Made by a program: the position numbers and the translations under genes. From positions 1 to 33,703 of the IMG/VR virus record IMGVR_UViG_3300005515_000030: DNA of 33,703 nt, one strand, 5' to 3'. Origin of the DNA: a virus. Within the stretch, counting starts at the first letter, position 1; each line of letters begins with the position of its first letter. Positions 21,543 through 29,909 of this stretch are shown piece by piece. Below the pieces are notes generated by a model. It was not told the DNA's origin. It saw nothing but the letters and a program-made list of their open reading frames with translations, and ran no database searches.

Positions 21543-24500
21543 CGATGCAAACCACGCTCGGGGTCATCGGCGGCGTCGTCGGCGCCTTCTTCGGCTATCC
21601 GCAGCTCGGCTTCCTTGTCGGCTCGCTGATCGGTGCCGCCCTCACGCCCGGCACCAAGACCGAGGGGCCGAAACTCGATGACCTCAAGGTCACGGTCAGC
21701 ACCTACGGGGTCGGCATCGCCATCCTGTACGGCACCATGCGGATGGGCGGCAACGTCATCTTCTCGACCGACAAGATCGACGTGGCGACGACCGAGTCGC
21801 AGGGCAAGGGCGGCGGCAACGAGACCACGACGCACAGCTACTTCGTCCACATGGCGACGGCGCTCTGCGAGGGCCCGATCACGGCGGTGCGCAAGCGCTG
21901 GTTCGACGGCGCCCTGAAGTACGACCAGTCGAGCGGCATCCCGATTGCCTCGGCCCTGGCCAGCGCAAGCAGCCCCTACGCGACGGCGACGGTCTACCTC
22001 GGCACGGACAGCCAGTTGCCCGACCCGACGATGGAGTCGATCAAGGGCGTGGGGCACGTCCCGGCGTACCTGAACACGGCCTATGTCATGGACACCTGGC
22101 TGGAGACGCCGGGCGGCCGCATCCCGCAAGGGACGTTCGAGGTCACGACCGATTCCAACGCCGCACCGGAAGTGTCGCAGCTGGTGACGGTGCCGGTCGT
22201 CACCAACGACCTGTATGCGGGTGTGTGCCAGCCCAACGGCGTATGGCACAGCTACTGGCAGAGTTCGGGCTTCGGCTTCCCGACCAGCTTCACCGTCTAC
22301 TACGGCGAGACCAGCGGACAGGTGCAGGCGGTTCGCAACTTCCAGTTGCCGGAGTCCAACGCCTACCAGCCCTACCCGGTCTTCTGCGCGACCGAGGCGC
22401 TGTGGCTATGGCCGAACGGCGGTGCGCCGGGTCTCACCGCACGGCTCGATGTCATCGACGCCAACTCGGGCGTGCGCAACACGGTCTATCAGGGCGACGC
22501 CGGCTCCTGCCCTGGCTACTACGTCGGGCGCGCGGCTTACGACCCGGTCGAGAAGCTATTCATCGTCCTGAGTCTGGGCGACCCCGACTTCCCGCAGCCG
22601 CTGATCTTCAATCGATTCAACGGCGTGCCAATCTCCGTCGCGCCCGTTTCCGGCATTCCGTTCCAGGTTGGCATCGGTGGCGGTGTGGCGTACGTGCTGA
22701 CGGACGACGGCGGTGTTCTGAAGTTGGCGCGCCGCTTCACCAATGGCACGATCGACGCCTCGATGCCGGACACCATTGGTCCGACATTCGGCATGAACAG
22801 CCTAGCGCTGCAGTTCTCGTGCCTGTGTGTCAACGAGTTCGGCATCTTCGCGCTGATTCTTTCAGGCAGCCCCAACATCACGGCACGTTCGATCTACAAG
22901 ATCAACCCGGCCACGGCGACTGATCCTGGCTCCTGGGCACTGCTCTACACCGGCAGCGCGCTGGCGATCGAGAACATCTTCTCCGGCCCGGCGTCGCGCA
23001 CCTTCTATTGCTCCAACGAGATGGCGGTTGTCGGCCCGGTCCCAGCGTCCGACGACTACAAGGCCATCCGCTTCGCTGCCCTCAACGTCTCTCCCTATCC
23101 AGTGGCGGACATCCTGGCCGACCAGTGCCGCCGGGCGGGAGTCGACCTGGATCACGTCGACGTGAGCGGCATCGACGACGAGGTCATTGGCTACGTCATC
23201 AAGAACCCGGGCAGCGCGCGGGCCAACATCGACCCGCTGCTGATGGCCTACGGGATCGACGTACGCGAGCAGGACGGGAAGATCCAGTTCATCAAGCGCG
23301 CCGACCAGGTGTCGGTAGCGACGATCCCCTACGTCGACCTGGCCAGCCACGACGCCAGCGAGGAGCCCGGCGACCCGATGCCGCTCACGCACCAGCAAGA
23401 GGTCGAGTGCCCGAAGACGGTGTCGGTGTCGTTCCTGAACTACCTGGACGACTACCAGACGGCGACGGAGAGCTACACCGGGCAGGTAACGACCTCGGAG
23501 AAGGTCACGACCATTGAACTGCCGCTGGCGTTGACGCCGGACGAAGGCGCGACGATCGCCTTCCGGCTCTGGTGCGACGCCTGGAACGCCCGCAACGCGC
23601 GCAGCCTGAAGCTGCAGCGCAAGTACCTGGCGCTCTCTCCGGGTGACGTGGCGACGGTGGAGTACCCCGAAGGCAGCCTCAGCGACTGGCGCCTGACCAA
23701 GATCACCGACACGGGCTCGCTGCTGGAGTGCGAGGCGGTTCCGGCGGATTCGGCCCTGTACTCGCAGACTGCGGTCGGCGCCACCAGCTACAGCGGCGGC
23801 CAGGAAGTCCCGGCGCAGCCATCGAACACGCGCCTGACCCTGGCCGATGCCCCGATCTTCCGGGACGAGGACAGCAACGGCGGCATCTATGCCTGCATGG
23901 AGGGCTTTGGCCCCGGATGGAACGGCGCCACGCTTTGGGTCGGGGAGGACGACACCAGCCTCCAGGACCGCGGCACTGTCAGCAATGTGTGCGCGACTGG
24001 CTTCGCCGAGGATGCGCTCGGCACCTGGTCGCCTCGAATGATCGACGGCGCGAACAGCGTGATCGTCACCATGGGCGACGACGTGCTGGCCAGCATCACG
24101 AACGACCAACTCATGACCACGCGCGCCAACCTGGCGCTGCTTGGCACGAATGGCCGCTGGGAGGCGATCCAGTTCCAGCGCGCGGACGACCTTGGCAGCG
24201 GTCGCTATCGCCTCTACGGACTGCTTCGTGGCCTGTTCGGCACCGAGCGCAACCGCGGCACTCACGCGATTGGCGACACGTTCCTTCTGCTGGCTGGTGT
24301 CAGCGGCATTCTGCGCCCGAGCATGGGAGCCAGCGAGATCGGACAGAACAAGTCCTACCGCGCAGTGTCGCTGGGCCGGGACATGAACGCGACGGCGTCC
24401 GTCGTCTATGCCAACACGGCCGAGGGCCTGCGCCCCTACGCACCGTGGGACGCGCGCAAGTCCAAGGCGGCGAGCAACGACCAGGCCATCACCTGGGAGC

Positions 24501-24760
24501 GGCGCACGCGCTTCGCCAGCAATGCGCTGCGCGGGATCGTGCCACTGGGCGAGACGACGGAGGCGTACCGCATCCGGCTCTACACGTCGAGCGCGTTCAC
24601 CACGGTGGCGACCACCAAGACCAGCACCTCGCGCACCGCGACCTTCACCAGCGCCGAGCAGACGGCCGCCGGCCTCACGCCGGGCGGGACGCTCTGGGTC
24701 GGCATCTCCCAAGTGTCCGACACCTACGGCGCCGGCTCCGAGCTGCAAGCGACGCTCTAA
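21539..24760 (+). CDS. J-like tail tip / host specificity protein with inserted domain
   Basis: The 1073-residue protein starts with a glycine-rich hydrophobic segment (GVIGGVVGAFFGYPQLGFLVGSLIGAAL, residues 8-35) and LKVTVSTYGVGIAILYGTMRMGGNVIF, as in GTA- and Burkholderia-type tip proteins. The conserved hub resumes at ADILADQCRRAGVDLDHVDV (about 523) and includes LSPGDVATVEYPEG and GRYRLYGLLRGLFGTE. Between about residues 220 and 505 lies an inserted beta-rich region with blade-like repeats (AAYDPVEKLFIVLS, GGVAYVLTDDGGVLKLAR, NEFGIFALILSG), likely propeller-like. A C-terminal fibronectin-like unit ends the protein. It probably carries receptor contact at the tail tip. Confidence 0.9.
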   Translation: MTMQTTLGVIGGVVGAFFGYPQLGFLVGSLIGAALTPGTKTEGPKLDDLKVTVSTYGVGIAILYGTMRMGGNVIFSTDKIDVATTESQGKGGGNETTTHSYFVHMATALCEGPITAVRKRWFDGALKYDQSSGIPIASALASASSPYATATVYLGTDSQLPDPTMESIKGVGHVPAYLNTAYVMDTWLETPGGRIPQGTFEVTTDSNAAPEVSQLVTVPVVTNDLYAGVCQPNGVWHSYWQSSGFGFPTSFTVYYGETSGQVQAVRNFQLPESNAYQPYPVFCATEALWLWPNGGAPGLTARLDVIDANSGVRNTVYQGDAGSCPGYYVGRAAYDPVEKLFIVLSLGDPDFPQPLIFNRFNGVPISVAPVSGIPFQVGIGGGVAYVLTDDGGVLKLARRFTNGTIDASMPDTIGPTFGMNSLALQFSCLCVNEFGIFALILSGSPNITARSIYKINPATATDPGSWALLYTGSALAIENIFSGPASRTFYCSNEMAVVGPVPASDDYKAIRFAALNVSPYPVADILADQCRRAGVDLDHVDVSGIDDEVIGYVIKNPGSARANIDPLLMAYGIDVREQDGKIQFIKRADQVSVATIPYVDLASHDASEEPGDPMPLTHQQEVECPKTVSVSFLNYLDDYQTATESYTGQVTTSEKVTTIELPLALTPDEGATIAFRLWCDAWNARNARSLKLQRKYLALSPGDVATVEYPEGSLSDWRLTKITDTGSLLECEAVPADSALYSQTAVGATSYSGGQEVPAQPSNTRLTLADAPIFRDEDSNGGIYACMEGFGPGWNGATLWVGEDDTSLQDRGTVSNVCATGFAEDALGTWSPRMIDGANSVIVTMGDDVLASITNDQLMTTRANLALLGTNGRWEAIQFQRADDLGSGRYRLYGLLRGLFGTERNRGTHAIGDTFLLLAGVSGILRPSMGASEIGQNKSYRAVSLGRDMNATASVVYANTAEGLRPYAPWDARKSKAASNDQAITWERRTRFASNALRGIVPLGETTEAYRIRLYTSSAFTTVATTKTSTSRTATFTSAEQTAAGLTPGGTLWVGISQVSDTYGAGSELQATL

Positions 24761-24769
24761 GGAAAACGA

Positions 24770-25666
24770 ATGGCAAACAGTACTTCTCCCGTCCCACAGG
24801 TAGCCGAGGGCACCGGCGCGGTCGCCAAGATCAACCAGATCAACGACGCGAACTCGCAAGGGTTGATCGGCGGCCGCGATGCCAGCACCACGTCGCTGCT
24901 CACCTGGGGCACGCTGGGCGGCCGCATCGCAGGCATTAACGTCGCCAATGGTACGGTGACGCTGACGGCCAGCGCGACGAACTATGTCGTGATGAAGAAG
25001 TCGGACGGCGTCGTCAGCGTGGCGACCACGACGACCAACTGGGACGACTCGGCGAACTACTGGCGCCTGTACTCGGTGGTTGTCGGCACCACGGCGCCGA
25101 CGAGCTACAACGACGAGCGCACCAGCGAGCGCGGGATCTTCGGCGTCGGCGCGGTGCCGGTCGCCGGCTTCACGAATCCGATGACGACCGCCGGGGACAT
25201 GATCGGCGCGACCACGTCGGGCGTCGCCATCCGTATCCCCAAAGGCACGGCCTACCAGGGCCTGCGCATGAACAGCGGCGCTACGGCGCAAGAGTGGGCG
25301 ACGGTCACAACCTGCATCCCGATTGCCTGCGGCGACGAAACGACCGCGATTGGCACCGGCACGGCAAAGGTGACTTTCCGCATGCCGTTCGCCATGAAAG
25401 TGACGGCGGTTCGCGCCTCCCTCACGACCGCTCAGGCGAGCGGCTCGATCTTCACGGTCGACATCAACGAGGGCGGCACGACGATCCTGTCCACGAAGCT
25501 GACCATCGACAACACCGAAAAGACCAGCGTGACGGCAGCGACGCCGCCGGTCATCGGCGACGCCGACCTGGCCGACGATGCAGAAATCACCATCGACGTT
25601 GACCAAGTCGGCAGTGGCTCGGCCGCCGGCCTCAAGGTCTACCTCATCGGGTACGTCGCGCAATGA
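24770..25666 (+). CDS. Tail fibre-like protein
   Basis: The 298-residue product follows the tip protein with AAGGAAAA as ribosome site. The N-terminal part is Ser/Thr/Ala-rich and beta-like (LLTWGTLGGRIAGINVANGTVTLTASATNYVVM), with GDMIGATTSGVAIRIPKGTAYQGLRMNSGATAQEW, a linker common in siphophage fibres. The C-terminal 90 residues (FRMPFAMKVTAVRASLTTAQASG...LKVYLIGYV) look like a jelly-roll receptor-binding domain seen in other phages. No collagen-like or chaperone domain is seen. Confidence 0.75.
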   Translation: MANSTSPVPQVAEGTGAVAKINQINDANSQGLIGGRDASTTSLLTWGTLGGRIAGINVANGTVTLTASATNYVVMKKSDGVVSVATTTTNWDDSANYWRLYSVVVGTTAPTSYNDERTSERGIFGVGAVPVAGFTNPMTTAGDMIGATTSGVAIRIPKGTAYQGLRMNSGATAQEWATVTTCIPIACGDETTAIGTGTAKVTFRMPFAMKVTAVRASLTTAQASGSIFTVDINEGGTTILSTKLTIDNTEKTSVTAATPPVIGDADLADDAEITIDVDQVGSGSAAGLKVYLIGYVAQ

Positions 25667-26490
25667 GCCGCCTGATCCGCCTGGACACCGACATCGATAG
25701 CGCCTTCGTGGCGCGCGCTCGGCAACGGGCGTTGATCGAGGGGCGCGGCCCGCGCGTGTCGGAGTTCTTCCTCAACCCGTACCGATTCGGCGGCGCTGGC
25801 AGCACGGACCCGCTCTATGCCCAAGTCGCGCTGCTGCTGCACATGGACGGGTCGAACGGCGGTACGACGTTCACCGACAACAGCCCGACGCCGAAGACGG
25901 TCACGCCGACAATCGTCACGACCAGCACGGTGCAGGCCAAGTTCGGCATCTCGTCGGCGCTCTATCCGGGGGCCAGCGCGACGCAGAAGCTGACCATTCC
26001 GCACTCGGCAGACCTGGCCCCGACCGGCGACTTCTGCGTCGAAATGTGGGTGCGGCTCGGGGCGGCGGCATCGCAGCGGTGCCTTATCTGGAAGTCGGTT
26101 TCGACGGGTCACACGACCTATGCCATGCGCCTGACGACGACGAACACGGTGCAGTGCTTTGCGTCGAACGCGGCCGGGTCGGCGTTCCAGATCAACATGA
26201 CAGGCACGACGGCCGTCAACACGTCCGGCACCTGGCAGCACATCGCGTTCGACCGCAACGGCAGCACCTATCGTCTATTCATTCACGGGACGCTCGACAC
26301 GAGCGCATCTGCCGCCGGTGCAGGCTATGTCAATGCGGCGCACAGCGTCACGATCGGCAACGTCACCGACAACACCTTGCCCATCGGCACGGGCGGGAAT
26401 GACTCCTACATCGACGACGTGCGGATCACGACGGCCTCGCGCTACACGGCGAACTTCACGCCGCCTTCTTCGCCTTTCCCGAACTCCTGA
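25663..26490 (+). CDS. LamG / concanavalin-like domain tail protein
   Basis: The 275-residue protein starts at an ATGA overlap with the fibre gene. After about 50 residues it has a Laminin_G_3-like fold: VALLLHMDGSNGGTTFTDNS, HSADLAPTGDFCVEMWVRLG, TSGTWQHIAFDRNGSTYRLFIHGTLD and YIDDVRITTASRYTANFTPP. This domain commonly binds sugars, so it may contact surface polysaccharide or decorate the tail. It is the last gene before a terminator that separates tail and lysis genes. Confidence 0.88.
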   Translation: MSRLIRLDTDIDSAFVARARQRALIEGRGPRVSEFFLNPYRFGGAGSTDPLYAQVALLLHMDGSNGGTTFTDNSPTPKTVTPTIVTTSTVQAKFGISSALYPGASATQKLTIPHSADLAPTGDFCVEMWVRLGAAASQRCLIWKSVSTGHTTYAMRLTTTNTVQCFASNAAGSAFQINMTGTTAVNTSGTWQHIAFDRNGSTYRLFIHGTLDTSASAAGAGYVNAAHSVTIGNVTDNTLPIGTGGNDSYIDDVRITTASRYTANFTPPSSPFPNS

Positions 26491-26497
26491 CCCCCGG

Positions 26498-26515
26498 CCC
26501 GCTTCGGCGGGTTTT
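26498..26515 (+). terminator. Terminator after the tail genes
   Basis: CCCGC (26498-26502) pairs with GCGGG (26507-26511) around a TTCG loop, followed by TTTT. Confidence 0.75.
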
Positions 26516-26540
26516 CTTTTTGCCCTCACGAAAGCTCCAC

Positions 26541-26774
26541 ATGAAGCGCTATCTCTGGAACGCCTTGGTCGCGTTCGACCAGTTCATCAACGCGCTCACG
26601 GGTGGCGACCCCGACATGACGCTCTCCGGCCGCATGGGCAAGGCGGTCGCAGAGGGGCGGTGCAAGGCATGCCGCGGCATCTGCTGGGTGCTCGACAGGT
26701 TCGACCCGGGCCACTGCGCCCGCGTGAGCCAGGCCGAGTCCGACGAGGGCGCTGATGAGGTGGCAAAGCTGTGA
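26541..26774 (+). CDS. Small cysteine-containing protein before the lysis genes
   Basis: The start is ATG 26541; an in-frame TTG at 26520 lies in the terminator tail. The 77 residues begin MKRYLWNALVAFDQFINALTGGDPDMTLSGRMGKA, a pattern recurrent in small proteins near phage lysis cassettes. C48, C51, C55 and C66 could bind a metal. Function is unknown. The stop overlaps the GTG of the next gene (GTGA). Confidence 0.65.
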   Translation: MKRYLWNALVAFDQFINALTGGDPDMTLSGRMGKAVAEGRCKACRGICWVLDRFDPGHCARVSQAESDEGADEVAKL

Positions 26775-26992
26775 GCGAGATCGATCCCCAGGACTTCGGC
26801 CGCCTGACAGCCAAGGTCGAGATGCTGGAGGAGCAGGTCGCTGAGATGCGCGCCGACCTCCGAGCAGTGCGCGACATGCTCAACGAGGCGAAAGGCGGCT
26901 GGAAGTTGATGCTGGCCGTCGCCGGTTTCGCTGGCACTGCCGGCGCGCTGCTGTCCAAGTTCCTCGTGTTCTTCCAATCCACTCCGAAGTGA
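26771..26992 (+). CDS. XhlA-like small membrane protein
   Basis: The 73-residue protein uses GTG 26771 at a GTGA overlap. Residues 8-42 are a coiled coil (LTAKVEMLEEQVAEMRADLRAV), followed by one membrane segment (about 45-68, WKLMLAVAGFAGTAGALLSKFL). This is the layout of XhlA-type haemolysin/holin accessory proteins. It directly precedes the endolysin, which supports a role in lysis, although no test of function is visible. Confidence 0.65.
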   Translation: MSEIDPQDFGRLTAKVEMLEEQVAEMRADLRAVRDMLNEAKGGWKLMLAVAGFAGTAGALLSKFLVFFQSTPK

Positions 26993-26999
26993 GGCGCGC

Positions 27000-27485
27000 A
27001 TGACCTTCGACGAAGCATTCGACCGGCTCATCGGGCACGAGGGCGGCTACGCGAACAGCCCCTCCGATCCGGGCGGCGAGACCATGTGGGGCGTCACCGC
27101 CAAGGTCGCCTATGCGAACGGCTACACCGGACGCATGCGGGATCTGCCTCGCGACACCGCGAAGGCGATCTACCGCAAGCAGTACTGGGACTCCGTCAAG
27201 GCCGAGCAGCTGCCGCTGGGTCTGCGCTTCGACGTGTTCGACGCCGCGGTGAACTCCGGCGTCTCGCAGTCGGTCAAGTGGCTCCAGCGTGTTGTCGGCG
27301 TCGTCGACGACGGCGTGATCGGCCCCATGACCATCAGCGCCGCCAACAAGCTGGACGGCAAGGCCGCCGCAGCCGCATTCAACGGCGTCCGACTCGACTT
27401 CATGACGAGCCTGCCGACCTGGGGCATGTTCGGCAAGGGCTGGGCCCGCCGCATCGCATCCAACCTCCAAGCACTGAAGGGCTGA
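27000..27485 (+). CDS. Endolysin: glycoside hydrolase family 108 muramidase
   Basis: The 161-residue protein has the GH108 opening: IGHEGGYANSPSDPGGETMWGVT (11-33), with catalytic Glu14 in the EGGY motif. The middle has RDTAKAIYRKQYWD, and the C-terminal part is a peptidoglycan-binding type 3 domain (FDAAVNSGVSQSVKWLQRVVGVVDDGVIGP). It cuts the glycan strands of peptidoglycan. There is no signal peptide or anchor, so it should need the holin to leave the cytoplasm. It lies between the XhlA-like and holin genes. Confidence 0.95.
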   Translation: MTFDEAFDRLIGHEGGYANSPSDPGGETMWGVTAKVAYANGYTGRMRDLPRDTAKAIYRKQYWDSVKAEQLPLGLRFDVFDAAVNSGVSQSVKWLQRVVGVVDDGVIGPMTISAANKLDGKAAAAAFNGVRLDFMTSLPTWGMFGKGWARRIASNLQALKG

Positions 27486-27487
27486 CC

Positions 27488-27874
27488 ATGGCACTCGAAC
27501 CCGTCACCGCCGGCCTGGAACTGGCGAACACCGTCGTCAAGACCATCTGGCCCGACAAGTCCGAGCAGGAGCGCGCGCAACTCGCCGCGGCCGTGCAGCT
27601 CGTGCAGGGGCAGATGGAGATCAACAAGGCCGAGGCAACGAACCCGAGCATCTTCGTCAGCGGGTGGCGGCCCTTCGTGGGCTGGGTCTGCGGCGGCGCC
27701 TGCGCGTGGAACTGGATTGGCCTGCCGATCATGAAGCTCGCCCTGGCCGTGATGGACCGCCAAGTCAATCTCGCGCCGGCCGATCTGTCCGAGATGCTTC
27801 CGTTGCTGCTGGGCCTGCTCGGCCTCGGCGGCCTGCGCACCTTCGAGCGAGTCAAGGGCGTGGCGCGGAAGTAG
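27488..27874 (+). CDS. Holin of the 3-TM type
   Basis: The start is ATG 27488, two bases after the endolysin stop. The 128 residues begin with an amphipathic helix and DKSEQERAQLAAAVQLVQGQMEINKAEATNPSIFVSGWRPFVGWVCG, the signature of 3-TM holins known from gene transfer agents. Hydrophobic segments are near FVGWVCGGACAWNWIGLPIMKLAL and LPLLLGLLGLGGLRTFERVKG. It should form the inner-membrane lesions that release the muramidase. Confidence 0.88.
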   Translation: MALEPVTAGLELANTVVKTIWPDKSEQERAQLAAAVQLVQGQMEINKAEATNPSIFVSGWRPFVGWVCGGACAWNWIGLPIMKLALAVMDRQVNLAPADLSEMLPLLLGLLGLGGLRTFERVKGVARK

Positions 27875-27876
27875 CC

Positions 27877-28302
27877 ATGATCGAGGTCCGCCAAGTCAAC
27901 GCCCAAGACCCCAAGGTCGAGGCACTGCTGAAGTTCCTGCAGCTGTCCACTCTGGGCGGCGACGAGCCCTACGACGTGTCCGAGGGGCACTGGTGGATCG
28001 CCTACGACGGCCAACTGCCGGTCGCCTTTGCCGGCGTCGTCCGCTCCTTCCAGTGGTCCGACACCGGCTACATGTGCCGAAGCGGCGTGTTGCGATCGCA
28101 CCGCGGCAAGGGCCTGCAGAAGCGCCTGATCCGCGTCCGGGAAGCCAAGGCGCGCCGTCTGGGCTGGAATTGGCTCATCTCTGACACCTACAAGAACCCG
28201 CCCAGCGCGAACAGTCTGATCGCCTGCGGGTATCGCACTTTCACCCCGTCTCGGCCCTGGGGCTTCGATGGGGCCATCTATTGGCGAAAGAAGATCCGAT
28301 GA
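27877..28302 (+). CDS. GNAT-family acetyltransferase
   Basis: The 141-residue product has the acetyl-CoA-binding motif HRGKGLQKRLI (75-85), preceded by the strand CRSGVLRS, and the second motif NPPSANSLIACGYRTF (107-122). It ends PWGFDGAIYW. This is a complete GNAT domain without extra parts. Substrate is unknown: peptides, tRNA or small molecules are all used by this family. ATG 27877 is two bases after the holin stop, and the stop overlaps the next start (ATGA). It is probably an accessory gene carried behind the lysis genes. Confidence 0.88.
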   Translation: MIEVRQVNAQDPKVEALLKFLQLSTLGGDEPYDVSEGHWWIAYDGQLPVAFAGVVRSFQWSDTGYMCRSGVLRSHRGKGLQKRLIRVREAKARRLGWNWLISDTYKNPPSANSLIACGYRTFTPSRPWGFDGAIYWRKKIR

Positions 28303-29453
28303 AGGTTGACCCCAAGCTCTACGAGTTCTGCACCGTCCGCCAGTTGGAGGTGCTGGAGGCCTTGGACACGCACGGCAGCGAGAAGAAGGCCGCCAAGGCG
28401 CTCGGATGCGCTTCCAGCCTGATCGGCAGCACCCTCAAGGCCGTGAAGAAGAAGGCGGCGCTGGCCGGTCACGCTCCGGGCCATTTCGAGAGCGGGGTGG
28501 CGCCCGGCTATGCCATGGGCAAGGTCACGGTCCAGCGCAACGCGAGCGGCGAGGTCGAACGCACCTGGGAGCGCCAGTCGCCGGAATCGCAGGCGCAACT
28601 TGAGGTGCTGCGCGCCGCGGCTGAGGCCATGTCCGAAGGGGTCAAGGGATTGGCGCCGCTGACGCCGCCGCCGGAGTTCACGCGCGACGACCTACTGTGC
28701 GTGTACCCGATGGGCGACCCGCACTTCGGCGCCATGGCCTGGTGGCAGGAGGTCGGGGAAAGCTTCGACCTTGAGATCGCGGAGAAGCTGACCTGCGGCG
28801 CGATCGACCGACTGGTCGCCAGTGCGCCGGCCTCGCATACGTCGCTACTTCTCAATTTGGGCGACATGTTCCACGCCGACAACCAGCGGAACGTGACCCA
28901 GTCGGGCCATCAGCTGGACGTAGATGGTCGCTGGGCCAAGATCCAGCAGGTCGGCCTTCGCGCGATGCTCTATTGCATTCGCCGGCTGCTGGAAAAGCAC
29001 CAGCGCGTTATCGTCCGGATCAACCGCGGCAACCACGACGGCCACTCGGCCTATGCGCTGGCCCTCATGATCTCCTGCTACTTCCATGGCGAGCCGCGAG
29101 TCGAGGTCGACCTTTCGCCTTCCGTCGTCTGGTTTCACCAGTTCGGCAAGGTGCTGATCGGCTCCACGCACGGGGACACCATCAAGGGCCCCGACATGAT
29201 GGGCGTGATGGCCGCCGACAAGCCGGAAGAGTGGGGCGCCACCAGCCATCGGTACTTTTACGTCGGCCACGTCCACCACCAGGACATCAAGGAGTACCGC
29301 GGCGGCGTCGTCGAGTACTTCCGCACGCTTGCGGCACGCGACGCCTGGCACCACGGGCAGGGCTACCGCGCCGGCCGCGACATGCGGCTGATCGTCCATC
29401 ACCGCGAGCACGGCGAGATCGAGCGCCACCGGTGCGATGTCGGCATGCTCTGA
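28299..29453 (+). CDS. HTH-metallophosphoesterase
   Basis: The start is ATG 28299 (ATGA overlap) rather than the upstream TTG. The 384-residue protein begins with a helix-turn-helix (TVRQLEVLEALDTHGSEKKAAKALGCASSLIGSTLKAV, 12-49). The calcineurin-like phosphoesterase domain starts near 130 with all metal motifs: GDPHFG (139-144), GDMFHADN (188-195), GNHD (244-247), THGD (290-293) and GHVHH (323-327). Similar HTH-phosphoesterases occur in many phages near lysis genes; a DNA end-processing role is plausible but unproven. The three residues ending DVGML close the protein. Confidence 0.9.
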   Translation: MKVDPKLYEFCTVRQLEVLEALDTHGSEKKAAKALGCASSLIGSTLKAVKKKAALAGHAPGHFESGVAPGYAMGKVTVQRNASGEVERTWERQSPESQAQLEVLRAAAEAMSEGVKGLAPLTPPPEFTRDDLLCVYPMGDPHFGAMAWWQEVGESFDLEIAEKLTCGAIDRLVASAPASHTSLLLNLGDMFHADNQRNVTQSGHQLDVDGRWAKIQQVGLRAMLYCIRRLLEKHQRVIVRINRGNHDGHSAYALALMISCYFHGEPRVEVDLSPSVVWFHQFGKVLIGSTHGDTIKGPDMMGVMAADKPEEWGATSHRYFYVGHVHHQDIKEYRGGVVEYFRTLAARDAWHHGQGYRAGRDMRLIVHHREHGEIERHRCDVGML

Positions 29454-29471
29454 TGGCCTGATAATCGACGG

Positions 29472-29759
29472 ATGGCCAAGCCCACCGACGAAGAGAAGCA
29501 GCTACTCGAAATGATGCAGAAGTCCAAGGCCGGCCCGGCTATGGACACCCTCGCCGACATCTACCAGGCGTGGATCAAGGCGGGCCGCCCCGGCGACATC
29601 GGGGCGTTCCAGCGCAACTACAAGCCAGGGGCTGAGCCGCGTGAGGCGTGGTGGAGGGAGTTGCTTCGGAACCTCCCGATCGTGATAGGGACGGTGGCCG
29701 GCTGCCTAGCAGTCATGGTTCTGTTCTACCAGCTCATCCAGTACGTGGGCAAGCACTAG
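29472..29759 (+). CDS. Small tail-anchored membrane protein
   Basis: The 95-residue product has a helical, charged cytoplasmic part (DEEKQLLEMMQKSKAGPAMDTLADIYQAWIKAGRP) and one membrane segment at about residues 69-90 (LPIVIGTVAGCLAVMVLFYQL). It is the last plus-strand gene before the att region. Single-span proteins at this place are sometimes superinfection-exclusion or lysogenic-conversion proteins, but nothing in the sequence proves that. The ribosome site is weak. Confidence 0.55.
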   Translation: MAKPTDEEKQLLEMMQKSKAGPAMDTLADIYQAWIKAGRPGDIGAFQRNYKPGAEPREAWWRELLRNLPIVIGTVAGCLAVMVLFYQLIQYVGKH

Positions 29760-29906
29760 CCCCGTATCCTCCCCAATTCTTCCCTGAGTCCGCGCGACGA
29801 TGGCGGCTTCCCCTCTGTAGATGGGTGGCCTGCCCGGAGGGGATCGAACCGTCTTGCCAGCGCAACCCAGACGAGCGTAGCGCAATTCTTCCAATGAAGG
29901 ATTGCG
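29760..29906. other. Candidate attP region with tRNA-3'-end-like core
   Basis: This gap between the last plus-strand gene and integrase holds GCCCGGAGGGGATCGAACC at 29832-29850. On the minus strand it reads as a tRNA T-arm (GGTTCGATCCCC) and a following acceptor-like strand ending GCCA. No complete tRNA can be drawn around it. tRNA 3' ends are common integration sites, and integrase lies beside it. TTCTTCCCTG occurs at 29777-29786 and 29931-29940, and TTCTTCC again at 29886-29892 and 29943-29949, possible arm-type sites. Confidence 0.6.
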
Positions 29907-29909
29907 CTA
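29878..29909. repeat. Long inverted repeat at the integrase stop codon
   Basis: TAGCGCAAT (29878-29886) pairs with ATTGCGCTA (29901-29909); inside, CTTC/GAAG extend the stem to 14 bp with one T-G wobble and a CAAT loop. Its outer arm includes the integrase stop codon. No T run follows in either direction. It may end the integrase message, block read-through from the late operon, or bind integrase. Confidence 0.65.

Noticed and set aside
22862-25663. Very long open frame on the minus strand (933 codons)
   Set aside because: It lies antisense to the well-supported tip and fibre genes. Its residues are Arg/Ala/Val/Asp-rich with no recognisable motif, as expected for a GC-rich shadow frame.
24770-26490. 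Diversity-generating retroelement acting on fibre or LamG genes
   Set aside because: No reverse transcriptase, accessory protein or template repeat of these genes is seen anywhere in the window.
28281-28301. Upstream TTG start for the metallophosphoesterase
   Set aside because: ATG 28299 overlaps the GNAT stop in the ATGA arrangement used throughout this phage, and the extra six residues add nothing recognisable.
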